DNA from: Chersky-822 sp035553055
Lineage (GTDB): Bacteria > Actinomycetota > Actinomycetes > Streptosporangiales > Streptosporangiaceae
NCBI GenBank assembly: GCA_035553055.1
Contig: DATNEK010000056.1
Coordinates: forward strand, 1-27,676
Reading direction: 5' to 3'
DNA: 27,676 nt
The notes beneath the pieces are model-generated. The model worked only from the letters and a program-made list of their open reading frames with translations. It did not search any database and was not told where the DNA came from. Every line of letters begins with the position of its first letter. Position 1 is the first letter of the stretch. Both the position numbers and the translations under genes were made by a program. Below, in pieces: positions 1-8,789 of the stretch.

Positions 1-249
1 ACCACCTGAACCCCCGCCCGGCCGCACACCAGCTCGCACAACCCAGACCCCAGCCAAGGGCACCACCAGCCGCCAGCACCAACCACCAGCCACGAACCGC
101 CCCGCAAACACGAACCGCACGCCAGTTAAGCGACACCCTCAAACCGGGTGTGAAACACCGGATTCATCGCGGAGGTGGACTCAGGCGCCCGGTCGATCCG
201 GCGCGCGCGGATAACCCGAGATGCGATAATCCGATTTCGAGGTGTTTGG
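1..249. other. Non-coding segment downstream of the ATP synthase operon, C/A-rich
   Basis: I see no supportable gene here. The first 120 bases contain only two T residues and few G on the plus strand, and they carry short direct repeats: accaccagcc at 62-71 and 82-91, and cacgaaccgc at 91-100 and 109-118. Two plus-strand frames stay open for a while, but they translate to Pro/His/Thr-rich low-complexity strings without a start codon and are not called. A hairpin at 144-161 could end the ATP synthase transcript. Confidence 0.5.
144..161 (-). terminator. Possible terminator hairpin downstream of DUF2550 gene
   Basis: The plus strand reads ccgggtgt-gaa-acaccgg, an imperfect 7-bp inverted repeat with a 3-nt loop and one bulged base. 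It lies about 90 bp past the stop codon of the last gene of the ATP synthase operon. On the minus strand it is followed by only a weak T stretch, so it may be a Rho-assisted end or processing site, not a classical terminator. Confidence 0.3.
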
Positions 250-672
250 TTAGCTGAACCAGTATTGGGGGCCGGCTTCTAGCCAGGCCAGCATGCCGGT
301 CAGCGCGTCGCTGCTCATCGCTAGCCAGACCGGGTCGCAGCCGGCGCCGGTCTCGAACCGCACCACGACCGGCCTTCCGGCGTCATCATCGTCGCCGTCG
401 TGCCTCGCCACCAGTTGCATGCCGCGCCGGTCGAACGCGGCATCGGGCCTGAGGCCGACGCCGTGGCTGCTGAACCAGCAGAGCTGGTCAGTGCGGTACG
501 CCGCCACTCCGCGCCGCCACCGTCCATCGCCATCGTGGCGCATGCTGCAGTCAACCGCGCCACCTGGACGGCGGATGGCCATGCGGCGGGTCGCCCGCCC
601 GGCCATGTACAGCGCTGGGGCCAGCACGGACACGATCAGGATCCAGTCAATGAGCACCAGATCCTGTTTCAA
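250..672 (-). CDS. DUF2550 family membrane-anchored protein
   Basis: This 140-aa protein has one N-terminal hydrophobic segment (about residues 5-25, IDWILIVSVLAPALYMAG) followed by a soluble Arg-rich and then Asp-rich domain. The length, single membrane anchor and position directly after atpC match the DUF2550 family, which is typically found downstream of the ATP synthase operon in Actinobacteria. Its function is unknown; the topology suggests a cytoplasmic domain tethered to the inner membrane. The ATG start is 26 bp after the atpC stop, so it is probably co-transcribed. Family assignment is by position and recognition of the general sequence, not by alignment. Confidence 0.82.
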   Translation of the reverse strand: MKQDLVLIDWILIVSVLAPALYMAGRATRRMAIRRPGGAVDCSMRHDGDGRWRRGVAAYRTDQLCWFSSHGVGLRPDAAFDRRGMQLVARHDGDDDDAGRPVVVRFETGAGCDPVWLAMSSDALTGMLAWLEAGPQYWFS

Positions 673-698
673 TTTCGCCGTCCTCTGGCCTTCGTAGG

Positions 699-1093
699 TC
701 AGGCCTCTTCGCCCGCGGCCCGCAATTGCGCCCGCAGGTAGCCGGCTGCGGCTGACTCGTCCTCACTGCCCGGTGCCGCGCCAAGAGTCGACTCGAGCGC
801 GGCTCGAGCCGCCGCCTTGTCGACGTCGCTGCCCAGCATCGCCTGCCTCGCCAATATCGATACACGGTTGTCGGCCACGGACAAGAACCCGTCCCCGACA
901 GCCGCATGGATCCAGCCGTCAGACGTGGAGTTCTCAGGCAGTATCCGCACGACACTGCCTGGAGCGAGGATACCGAGCACCGGCGTGTGTCCGCCGAGAA
1001 TGCCGATATCGCCGTCTAGTGTCTTGGCGACCACCCGTTCGGCGGTGCCCGCCCACACCTCGCCCTCTGGCACGACCAGCTTGACTCGCAGGC

Positions 1094-1097
<4 letters not shown>
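699..1097 (-). CDS. atpC: F1Fo ATP synthase subunit epsilon
   Basis: This is the epsilon subunit of the F1 central stalk, which sits with gamma at the foot of the rotor, contacts the c ring and can restrain ATP hydrolysis. The 132-aa protein starts MSLRVKLVVPEGEVWAG and contains the N-terminal beta-sandwich motif with GHTPVLGILAPG near residues 36-47, followed by a C-terminal Ala/Arg-rich helical region (about residues 92-132). Its ATG overlaps the atpD stop in an ATGA arrangement, so translation is likely coupled to atpD. Length is typical for actinobacterial epsilon subunits. Confidence 0.96.
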
Positions 1098-2545
<1,448 letters not shown>

Positions 2546-2549
2546 GATC

Positions 2550-3455
2550 TCACTTACTCCTGATCGACTCGGCAAGCGCGTTCGCGCCGCCGACAATCTC
2601 GCTGATTTCCTGGGTAATCTCGGCCTGCCTGGCCTTGTTGGCGTCTCTGGTCAGCTTCTCGAGCAGTTCGTTGGCGTTGTCTGTGGCCGACTTCATCGCC
2701 CGCCGTCGGGCCGCGATCTCGGCGGCCGCCGAGTCGAGTAGCGCGTGGAAGATCCTGCTCTCGACATACCACGGCAGCAACGCGTCGAGCACCTGCTCGG
2801 GCGAAGGCTCGAACTCGTAGATCGGGATCGGCCCGCTCGGCCGGTCAGCCACCTCGGTGATCGTCAGCGGCAGCAGCCGGTGGATCACCGGCCGCTGGGT
2901 CAGCATCGAGACGAACTCGGTGTAGACCATGTAGATCTCGTCGACCCCGCTGTCCTGGCCGCCGCGGGCGAAAGCCTCAAGCAAGGCGTTGGTGATCTGC
3001 GTAGCGTTGGCGTGGCTCGGCGTGTCGGAGAACCCGCTCCACTGCGCCGCCATCGCGCGGTCCCTGAACTTGTGCCAGCCGATGCCCTTGCGCCCGGCGA
3101 CGAACGGGACCGGTTCGATCGAGCGCTCACGCAGCCTGGCGTTCAGCGACTGCGCCTCGCGCAGCACGCTCGCGTTGTAGCCGCCGCAGAAGCCGCGGTC
3201 GCTGGTCAGGATCAAGACCGCGGCCCGAACCGGATTGTCAGGCTCGGTGGTCAGCGGGTGTATGACGTTGGCTGACCTGCTCACCACGGCCTCGACCGCG
3301 GCGGTGATCTCCTGCGCGTACGGCTCGGCGGCACGCGCCCGCTGCTGCGCCTTGATGATGCGAGAGGACGCGATGAGCTCCTGAGCTTTCGTGATCTTGG
3401 CGGTGGACTTGACAGTGGCGATCCGCCGTCTGACCGCGCGAAGCTGTGCTCCCAT
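2550..3455 (-). CDS. atpG: F1Fo ATP synthase subunit gamma
   Basis: This is the central rotor shaft of F1, which transmits c-ring rotation to the alpha3beta3 hexamer. The 301-aa protein begins MGAQLRAVRRRIATVKSTAK, the conserved N-terminal helix of the family, and ends with the conserved C-terminal helix (KSATDNANELLEKLTRDANK, then ITQEISEIVGGANAL). The middle carries the ILTSDRGFCGGYN segment of the Rossmann-like domain. The ATG is 3 bp downstream of the atpA stop codon. Length and landmarks fit the family; an insertion around residues 165-170 (QDSGVDE) is in the region that varies among Actinobacteria. Confidence 0.97.
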   Translation of the reverse strand: MGAQLRAVRRRIATVKSTAKITKAQELIASSRIIKAQQRARAAEPYAQEITAAVEAVVSRSANVIHPLTTEPDNPVRAAVLILTSDRGFCGGYNASVLREAQSLNARLRERSIEPVPFVAGRKGIGWHKFRDRAMAAQWSGFSDTPSHANATQITNALLEAFARGGQDSGVDEIYMVYTEFVSMLTQRPVIHRLLPLTITEVADRPSGPIPIYEFEPSPEQVLDALLPWYVESRIFHALLDSAAAEIAARRRAMKSATDNANELLEKLTRDANKARQAEITQEISEIVGGANALAESIRSK

Positions 3456-3458
3456 TGG

Positions 3459-5117
3459 CTAGTTCGCTTCCGTCTTCTCGACCTGCGGCACGTGCCTGCC
3501 CACGCCCTCCTTGGCGATCTCGGAGTCCTCAGCGGGCTCCGCCGGCTCGTCGGTGACTAGCAGCTGTCCCTCGCTGGTCTCGAAGGAGCGGCGGAATTCG
3601 TTGATCACGTCCTTGAGCGCGGTGGCGGTGTCCTCCGACAGGTCGTTGCTCTCCTTGATGGCGTCGTAGATGCCGGACCGGTTGCGCTCGATGAAGTCGA
3701 GGAACTCGGCCTCGAACCTGCCGATGTCGTCGACGGGCACGTCGTCGAGCTGACCAGTGGTGCCGGCCCAGACCGATACGACCTGCCGCTCGACGGGGAA
3801 CGGCGAGTACTGACCTTGCTTGAGCAGCTCGACCAGCCGCCCGCCGCGGTCTAGCTGAGCCCGTGACGCCGCGTCCAGGTCTGATGCGAACGCGGCGAAC
3901 GCCTCCAGGTCGCGGAACTGCGACAGGCCGAGCTTCAGCGTGCCGGCTACCTTGCGCATCGCCCTGATCTGCGCGTTGCCGCCGACACGGGAGACCGAGA
4001 TGCCCACGTTGATCGCGGGCCGCACGCCCGAGTTGAACAGGTCGGTCGTGAGGTAGATCTGGCCGTCGGTGATCGAGATGACGTTCGTCGGGATGTAGGC
4101 GGAGACGTCGTTGCCCTTGGTTTCGATGATCGGCAGACCCGTCATCGAGCCGGCGCCGAGGTCGTCAGAAAGCTTGGCGCAGCGCTCGAGCAACCGCGAA
4201 TGCAGGTAGAAAACATCTCCTGGGTAAGCCTCGCGACCAGGTGGCCGGCGTAGCAGCAGCGAGATCGCGCGGTACGCCTCGGCCTGCTTGGTGAGGTCGT
4301 CGAAGACGATCAGCACGTGCTTGCCCTGGTACATCCAGTGCTGGCCGATAGCCGAACCGGTATACGGCGCGATGTACTTGTAGCCGGAAGGATCGGAGGC
4401 CGGAGCGGCCACGATCGTGGTGTAGGCCATCGCGCCCGCGTCTTCCAGCGACTGGCGCACCTGGGCGATCGTCGAGCCCTTCTGGCCGATCGCGACGTAG
4501 ACGCAGCGGACCTGGCGGGCCGGGTCGCCTGATTCCCAGTTGGCCCGCTGGTTGATGATCGTGTCGATCGCGATCGCGGTCTTGCCGGTCTGCCGGTCGC
4601 CGATGATCAGCTGCCGCTGCCCGCGGCCGATGGGCGTCATCGCGTCGATCGCCTTGATACCGGTCTGCAGCGGCTCCTTCACCGGCTGCCGCTGCACGAC
4701 GGTAGGCGCCTGCAGCTCAAGCGCGCGAATCTCGGTGTTCTCGATCGGCCCCTGGCCGTCGAGCGGCTCGCCGAGCGGGCCGACCACGCGGCCGAGGAAC
4801 GAGTCGCCGACGGGAACCGAAAGCACCTCGCCGGTGCGCCTGACCCGCTGGCCTTCCTCGATCTTGCTGAAGTCACCGAGTACGACGACGCCGATCTCGC
4901 GGATGTCAAGGTTCAGCGCCAGGCCACGCGTGCCGTCTTCGAACTCGAGCAGTTCGTTGGCCATCGCCGATGGCAGGCCCTCGACCCTGGCGATGCCGTC
5001 GCCGGCCTCGACGACGACGCCCACTTCCTCCTTGGCGGCACCGGCGGGTTCGTACTGCTCGACGAACCTCGTCAGCGCTTCCTTGATTTCCTCGGGCCGA
5101 ATAGTCAGCTCGGTCAT
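3459..5117 (-). CDS. atpA: F1Fo ATP synthase subunit alpha
   Basis: This is the non-catalytic nucleotide-binding alpha subunit of F1. I chose the ATG giving MTELTIRPEEIKEAL (552 aa), which matches family N-termini and has GAGAAGGA about 10 nt upstream; a GTG at 5174 would add 19 residues of charged low-complexity sequence. The Walker A motif GDRQTGKT lies at residues 173-180. The C-terminus carries an extension of about 35 residues past the usual family end, rich in Glu and ending AKEGVGRHVPQVEKTEAN. Mycobacterial alpha subunits have a comparable tail that suppresses ATP hydrolysis; whether this tail does so is inference. Confidence 0.97.
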   Translation of the reverse strand: MTELTIRPEEIKEALTRFVEQYEPAGAAKEEVGVVVEAGDGIARVEGLPSAMANELLEFEDGTRGLALNLDIREIGVVVLGDFSKIEEGQRVRRTGEVLSVPVGDSFLGRVVGPLGEPLDGQGPIENTEIRALELQAPTVVQRQPVKEPLQTGIKAIDAMTPIGRGQRQLIIGDRQTGKTAIAIDTIINQRANWESGDPARQVRCVYVAIGQKGSTIAQVRQSLEDAGAMAYTTIVAAPASDPSGYKYIAPYTGSAIGQHWMYQGKHVLIVFDDLTKQAEAYRAISLLLRRPPGREAYPGDVFYLHSRLLERCAKLSDDLGAGSMTGLPIIETKGNDVSAYIPTNVISITDGQIYLTTDLFNSGVRPAINVGISVSRVGGNAQIRAMRKVAGTLKLGLSQFRDLEAFAAFASDLDAASRAQLDRGGRLVELLKQGQYSPFPVERQVVSVWAGTTGQLDDVPVDDIGRFEAEFLDFIERNRSGIYDAIKESNDLSEDTATALKDVINEFRRSFETSEGQLLVTDEPAEPAEDSEIAKEGVGRHVPQVEKTEAN

Positions 5118-5178
5118 CTTCTTCGCGTCCTTCTCGTCTGGTTGTTCCGCATCGCGGCGCGGGGCGGCGTTCACCGGG

Positions 5179-5997
5179 TCACGCCGCCAAGCCGCGCCTG
5201 AGCTCGGCGAGCCGGCTCGCGACGCTGCCGTTGATCAGCTCGTCGCCGATCCTTACCGTCATGCCGCCGATGAGCTGGCTGTCGACCACGACATTGAGGT
5301 GCACGTCGTGCCCATACGCGGCGGCGAGCTGGGCGGCCAGCCGCGACCGCTGATCACCGCTGAGCGGCACCGCGACGTGCACCTCGGCGACGAGGCGCTC
5401 GTGCAGCGCGGCGGCGAGGTTCGCGTAGGACTCAAGGTTCGCATCCATGCCGCGGCCGCGCGGGTGCGCCGCCGCCTGGCTGATCAGCCGCAATCCAGGG
5501 CCGGTCGCCTTGCCTTCGAGCAGGTCGACCACCAGGCTGCGGCGCCCGTCGGCGGGCACGAACAGGTTAGAAAGCGCATACCGGAGGCCAGGGTCACCGC
5601 CGACGATGCGGCCGAACCTGAACAGCTCATCTTCGACCTCGTCAAGCTGGCCATCGATGTCGGCGGCCGTGCAGATCGCGAGCACCGCGAGCAGCTCGAC
5701 GGCATCAGCCAGGTCGGCTGGCTCAGACCAGCGGTCGCCTGCCAGGCCGGTCACCTGATCGAGCGCGGTAGCTGAGATCTTCCCGCGCAGCAAGTTGTCG
5801 GCGAGGCTGATGCGCGCCCCGCTCTCGATCGATGGATCGGACAGGCTACGGCGCAGCGCGGGCTCGCGGTCGAGCAGCCCGACGACCGCGAAAAGCTGGT
5901 CGCCGAGCTCAGTCGCCTGCGTGGCCGTGCCATCGGCAAGCGACGCGGCTAGCCGGTCCTTGGCGGCGGCCAGCGACGCCCTGCTTGCTCCCCTCAT
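5179..5997 (-). CDS. atpH: F1Fo ATP synthase subunit delta
   Basis: This is the delta subunit (OSCP equivalent) that joins the b-subunit peripheral stalk to the top of F1. The 272-aa product starts MRGASRASLAAAKDRLA and ends with the family's C-terminal signature, seen as DSQLIGGMTVRIGDELINGS followed by VASRLAELRRGL. It is longer than the ~180-aa Escherichia coli subunit, as is usual in Actinobacteria. The ATG overlaps the atpF stop (ATGA), implying coupled translation. Here b and delta are separate proteins, unlike the b-delta fusion of mycobacteria. Confidence 0.96.
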   Translation of the reverse strand: MRGASRASLAAAKDRLAASLADGTATQATELGDQLFAVVGLLDREPALRRSLSDPSIESGARISLADNLLRGKISATALDQVTGLAGDRWSEPADLADAVELLAVLAICTAADIDGQLDEVEDELFRFGRIVGGDPGLRYALSNLFVPADGRRSLVVDLLEGKATGPGLRLISQAAAHPRGRGMDANLESYANLAAALHERLVAEVHVAVPLSGDQRSRLAAQLAAAYGHDVHLNVVVDSQLIGGMTVRIGDELINGSVASRLAELRRGLAA

Positions 5998-6542
5998 CGA
6001 GCTACTACCCCTCCGGCCGTCTCGGTGTCGAGCTCGGCGAGGAACCGGTCGACCATGCGGGACTGCCTTGCCTCGTCGGCCAGCGACTCACCGACGATCT
6101 TGCTGGCCAGTTCGATCGCGAGCGAGCCAACCTCAGCGCGCAGCGCGGTCAGCGCCTGCTGCCTGTCCGCGTCGACCTGGGCCGCGGCGGTCGCGATCAG
6201 GCGCTCACGCTCGGCGACGCCTTCTGCCCGGCCCTGCGCGACAATCTGCGCGGCCTCTTCCCTTGCCTGCTCGCGCATCCTGGACGCCTCGTGCCTGGCC
6301 TCGGCGAGTCGCGCCTTGTACTCATCCAGTACGCGTTGAGCCTCTTCCTGTGCGTCGTCGGCGCGCCGGAGGCCGCCTTCAATCGCATCGGTGCGCTCTT
6401 CGAGCGTCTTGCTGATCCGCGGCATCAACACGCGGGCCAGCAGGATGAACACGATCAGGAACGCGATCGTCCCGATGATCAGCTCAGGCCAGTGCGGTAC
6501 CAGCGGGTTCGACGTCGCTGCCGCCAGAGGGTGTGCCGGCAT
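5994..6542 (-). CDS. atpF: F1Fo ATP synthase subunit b
   Basis: This is the peripheral stalk b subunit, anchored in the membrane and dimerising along F1. The 182-aa protein has one N-terminal transmembrane helix (about residues 20-41, ELIIGTIAFLIVFILLARVL) followed by a long charged, heptad-rich helix (EERTDAIEGGLRRADDAQEE onward), the expected architecture. It sits between atpE and atpH with short spacing, and its stop overlaps the atpH start. The typical actinobacterial sequence PRISKTLEERTDAIEGG is visible just after the membrane helix. Confidence 0.96.
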   Translation of the reverse strand: MPAHPLAAATSNPLVPHWPELIIGTIAFLIVFILLARVLMPRISKTLEERTDAIEGGLRRADDAQEEAQRVLDEYKARLAEARHEASRMREQAREEAAQIVAQGRAEGVAERERLIATAAAQVDADRQQALTALRAEVGSLAIELASKIVGESLADEARQSRMVDRFLAELDTETAGGVVAR

Positions 6543-6569
6543 CTCTACTTCACTCCTTGCCGCACAGAT

Positions 6570-6833
6570 CTAGCTGTACTTGAAGATGAACGGGATCACG
6601 ATTCCGATCAGCGCCAGCGCCTCGGTCAACGCGAAGCCGATGTACATATTGGACCTGATCATGCCGGCCGCCTCTGGCTGACGCGCCATTGCCTCGACGC
6701 CGTGCCCGAAGATCAGGCCGATGCCGATGCCGGGGCCGATCGCCGCCAGGCCGTAGGCAACGGCACCGATGTTGATGCTGAGGATGGTCTTGTTGGAGGC
6801 GGCCGCGATCACGTGGTGAACGAGGTCAAGCAT
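6570..6833 (-). CDS. atpE: F1Fo ATP synthase subunit c
   Basis: This is the c-ring proteolipid of Fo. The 87-aa protein is a helical hairpin: the first helix carries the Gly-rich packing motif GPGIGIGLIFG (about residues 33-43), the polar loop reads ARQPE (50-54), and the second helix carries the ion-binding carboxylate Glu71 in GFALTEALALIG. Use of Glu with no evident Na+-ligand Gln/Ser set suggests proton coupling, but this is inference. A short intergenic space (75 bp) separates it from atpB, which could allow extra translation control to reach the high c stoichiometry. Confidence 0.97.
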   Translation of the reverse strand: MLDLVHHVIAAASNKTILSINIGAVAYGLAAIGPGIGIGLIFGHGVEAMARQPEAAGMIRSNMYIGFALTEALALIGIVIPFIFKYS

Positions 6834-6908
6834 GTGTGCTTTCCTTTTCGTCAGTGTTCGATTCGGGCGGTGCCGGCGGACGATCCCCCGGCGGGTAGGT
6901 AAACCATC

Positions 6909-7739
6909 TCAGTGCTCCGCTTCGAGAGCGCCGCCGATGTACTGGGCGGTGAGAATCGTGAAGATGTAGGCCTGCAGTGCCTGGATCAGCATCTCGAAGG
7001 CGGTCAGCACCACGGTCAGGACGAACGAGGTGGCGCTCCACAAGATCCCGATCCCCGCGCTGAGCAGGTACCAGGTCGCCAGCGTGAACACCAGCAGCAG
7101 GATGTGGCCAGCGAACATGTTCGCGAAGAGCCGGACGGCCAGGGTGAACGGCCGGACGATCATGTACTGCAAGATCTCGACCGGCGCCAGGATCAGCAGG
7201 ATCCCACCAGGCACGCCGCTGGGGATCATGTTCTTGAAGTAGCCGCCGAGCCCCTGACGCTTGATGCCCAGGTAGTTGTACGTGCCGTAGACCATGAGCA
7301 TCAGCGCGGCGGGGAAGGCGATCTCCGAGTTCGACGGGAACTGCGCCGCCGGGATGATCTCCATGATGTTCATGATCCAGATGAAGAAGAACAGCGCGAC
7401 GAGGAAGGGCAGGAAGCCGTCACCCTTCTTCCCCATCATCGGGCGCAGTATCTGGTCGCGCACGAACAGGACCCCGAGTTCACCGACATTTTGCGCGCCC
7501 CTCGGCACGAGTTTCGGCTTCGAGAACGCGCTCCAGAAGAAAATGATGACGATCGCCGCGCAGATGCAAGCCAGCAGCATCGGCTTGTTGAACGTGAACC
7601 CGCCGATGCGGAAGAGCGGACCATAGGTGAAGCTGTCCGGGTAGCCCGGAGCCGGGTAGCCGCAGTGCGCCGCCTGGTTGAGGTGCGACGATGTCTCCGT
7701 GCAACGGGCCACCGCGAGCGCCAGTACATCAGCGGCCAA
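6909..7739 (-). CDS. atpB: F1Fo ATP synthase subunit a
   Basis: This is the membrane stator subunit a, forming the proton half-channels against the c ring. The 276-aa protein has several hydrophobic helices after a periplasmic N-terminal stretch containing PLFRIGGFTFNKPMLLACI. The essential arginine lies in TLAVRLFANMFAGHILLLVF, and the conserved last helix ends ILTAQYIGGALEAEH. The start is TTG, chosen because an exact AGGAGG sits 8 nt upstream; a GTG nine codons further in is the alternative. It follows the AtpZ-like gene after a 132-bp gap holding a GC-rich hairpin. Confidence 0.96.
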   Translation of the reverse strand: MAADVLALAVARCTETSSHLNQAAHCGYPAPGYPDSFTYGPLFRIGGFTFNKPMLLACICAAIVIIFFWSAFSKPKLVPRGAQNVGELGVLFVRDQILRPMMGKKGDGFLPFLVALFFFIWIMNIMEIIPAAQFPSNSEIAFPAALMLMVYGTYNYLGIKRQGLGGYFKNMIPSGVPGGILLILAPVEILQYMIVRPFTLAVRLFANMFAGHILLLVFTLATWYLLSAGIGILWSATSFVLTVVLTAFEMLIQALQAYIFTILTAQYIGGALEAEH

Positions 7740-7747
7740 CTCGGTCT

Positions 7748-7753
7748 CCTCCT
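7748..7753 (-). promoter_or_regulatory. Ribosome binding site fixing the TTG start of atpB
   Basis: AGGAGG on the minus strand lies 8 nt before a TTG codon that opens the atpB reading frame. No ATG is nearby in frame, so this site decides the start. Confidence 0.75.
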
Positions 7754-7834
7754 GACTGCGGCACGTGGTGCTGCCACGGCCGGCCGGCCTGCGCCGGGGG
7801 CTTGGCGGTCACGAGAGCGTAACCGGGGTTCGTG

Positions 7835-7850
7835 CCGCCGCTTGCGGCGG
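7835..7850 (-). other. GC-rich hairpin between atpZ-like gene and atpB
   Basis: ccgccg-cttg-cggcgg forms a 6-bp stem with a tetraloop in the 132-bp gap before atpB. On the transcribed strand it is not followed by a T run, so it is not an intrinsic terminator. It could be a processing or stability element in the mRNA. Confidence 0.4.
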
Positions 7851-7871
7851 GGTTGGGTTGAGATGAAACGG

Positions 7872-8060
7872 TTATTGCCGCCCGTACTTGTAGATCACGG
7901 CGAATACCCCGACGCCGAGCCCGGCCAGCATCCCGATGGGAAATATGGCCGTGATGTGCGTCCAGCGGCTGATCAGCCACCCGAGGCCGCCGTAGAAGAC
8001 CATGCCAGCGATCAGGTAGCTGAAGATCGTCCAGCCTGCGTTCGACGAGTTGTCCGCCAT
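7872..8060 (-). CDS. AtpZ/AtpI-like small membrane protein
   Basis: A 62-aa protein starting MADNSSNAGWTIFSYLIAG with two predicted transmembrane helices (about residues 11-30 and 38-57) and a short polar turn, ending YKYGRQ. Small two-helix proteins of the AtpZ/AtpI group occur between atpI and atpB in many bacteria and are linked to c-ring assembly or ion supply for the synthase. The ATG at residue 1 is preferred over an upstream in-frame start that would add a 22-residue Arg-rich tail; GAGGCG precedes it closely. Assignment rests on position, size and topology. Confidence 0.78.
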   Translation of the reverse strand: MADNSSNAGWTIFSYLIAGMVFYGGLGWLISRWTHITAIFPIGMLAGLGVGVFAVIYKYGRQ

Positions 8061-8145
8061 CACGCCTCGCCTCGCCCGCGCCAAGCGGCCGCGTGGCGGC
8101 TTGTACGGCGCTCGCGCTCCGACCAACAGTGCCCCGCACGGCCGG

Positions 8146-8547
8146 TCACCGCCCTGAGGGTTCGACGTAGGGCGTCTTGAGCCGCATCGACCAGACGACC
8201 TGCGACGCCGACCAGGCCAGTATGCACACCAGCGCGGTCAGGCCGAACAGCCTCGAGCTGAACGCTGTGGTCCCGGCGAACCTGACCACGAAGAACAACA
8301 GCAGCAGGACCTTGACGATGTACGTCGTCATCGCGGTGATCATCATCGCCTGCGGGCTCTTGCGCGCTGCCCTGCCCACGGTGAAGACGCTGATCGCGAA
8401 GAATACGGCGACAAGAGCAATCCCGAGCGCCGCGCCAAGCAAGCCCTTCGATCCGCCGATGGCAACGCTGATGACAGTCATGATCGCGCCCGCGGCCGCC
8501 GTGGTGACGGTCGATCGGCGGACGATCTGCGCGTAGTGCGCCAGCAT
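8146..8547 (-). CDS. atpI: ATP synthase protein I (AtpI-like)
   Basis: A 133-aa integral membrane protein with four likely transmembrane helices, beginning MLAHYAQIVRRSTVTTAAAG. It is the first gene of the ATP synthase operon, where AtpI acts as a chaperone-like factor in c-ring assembly. The helix pairs TVTTAAAGAIMTVISVAI, LLGAALGIALVAVFFAISVF, MTTYIVKVLLLLFFVVRF and LFGLTALVCILAWSASQVVW match an AtpI layout. I chose the ATG with CCGGAG upstream; the frame stays open for another 62 codons but that extension is Arg-rich and lies over the probable promoter region. Confidence 0.8.
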   Translation of the reverse strand: MLAHYAQIVRRSTVTTAAAGAIMTVISVAIGGSKGLLGAALGIALVAVFFAISVFTVGRAARKSPQAMMITAMTTYIVKVLLLLFFVVRFAGTTAFSSRLFGLTALVCILAWSASQVVWSMRLKTPYVEPSGR

Positions 8548-8619
8548 CGTTGTCAAACTCCGGAGGAACTCGCCGGCGGCCACGTCGGCCGACCGGGGGT
8601 ACGTCGTTACCTTGATGTC

Positions 8620-8637
8620 GGTGACAGCACGGTCACC
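8620..8637. promoter_or_regulatory. Perfect 6+6 palindrome upstream of atpI
   Basis: The sequence is ggtgac-agcacg-gtcacc: perfect 6-bp arms separated by 6 bp, about 75 bp before the atpI start, where an operator for the ATP synthase operon would be expected. The arm sequence resembles the half-sites of CRP/FNR-type regulators, but the spacing between GTGA and TCAC is 8 and not 6, so I do not assign it to that family. Confidence 0.4.
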
Positions 8638-8745
8638 CGGTCGCGCAGGCACTAACTCCTGCGCTATCAGGCGAGCGAAACGTATCACGGGCCGTGCAGT
8701 CGCCTGAATGCGCCTGCTCGTGAAAGATATCACAAGCTCGCCGAT

Positions 8746-8774
8746 CTTGGGTTTACCAAGTCACCGACCGTGAC
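8746..8774. promoter_or_regulatory. Two adjacent hairpins between wecA and atpI
   Basis: Two perfect 5-bp stems with 5-nt loops abut each other: cttgg-gttta-ccaag (8746-8760) and gtcac-cgacc-gtgac (8760-8774). They lie 16 bp after the wecA stop. They could weakly terminate or protect the wecA transcript, or be operator half-sites; the second shares the GTGAC/GTCAC arms of the palindrome at 8620. Confidence 0.35.
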
Positions 8775-8789
8775 TCCCCGGCCGGCGCG

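Noticed and set aside
4540..5775. Long plus-strand open frame (411 codons) opposite atpA and atpH
   Set aside because: It is antisense to two clear ATP synthase genes and translates to Ser/Arg/Pro-rich sequence without family features, as expected in GC-rich DNA.
6912..8180. Long plus-strand open frame opposite atpB
   Set aside because: Antisense to atpB and the AtpZ-like gene; the Asp/Gln/Arg/His-rich translation is typical of a shadow frame.
8620..8637. CRP-type binding site
   Set aside because: The arms resemble GTGA/TCAC but are spaced by 8 rather than 6 bases, so it is kept only as an unassigned palindrome.
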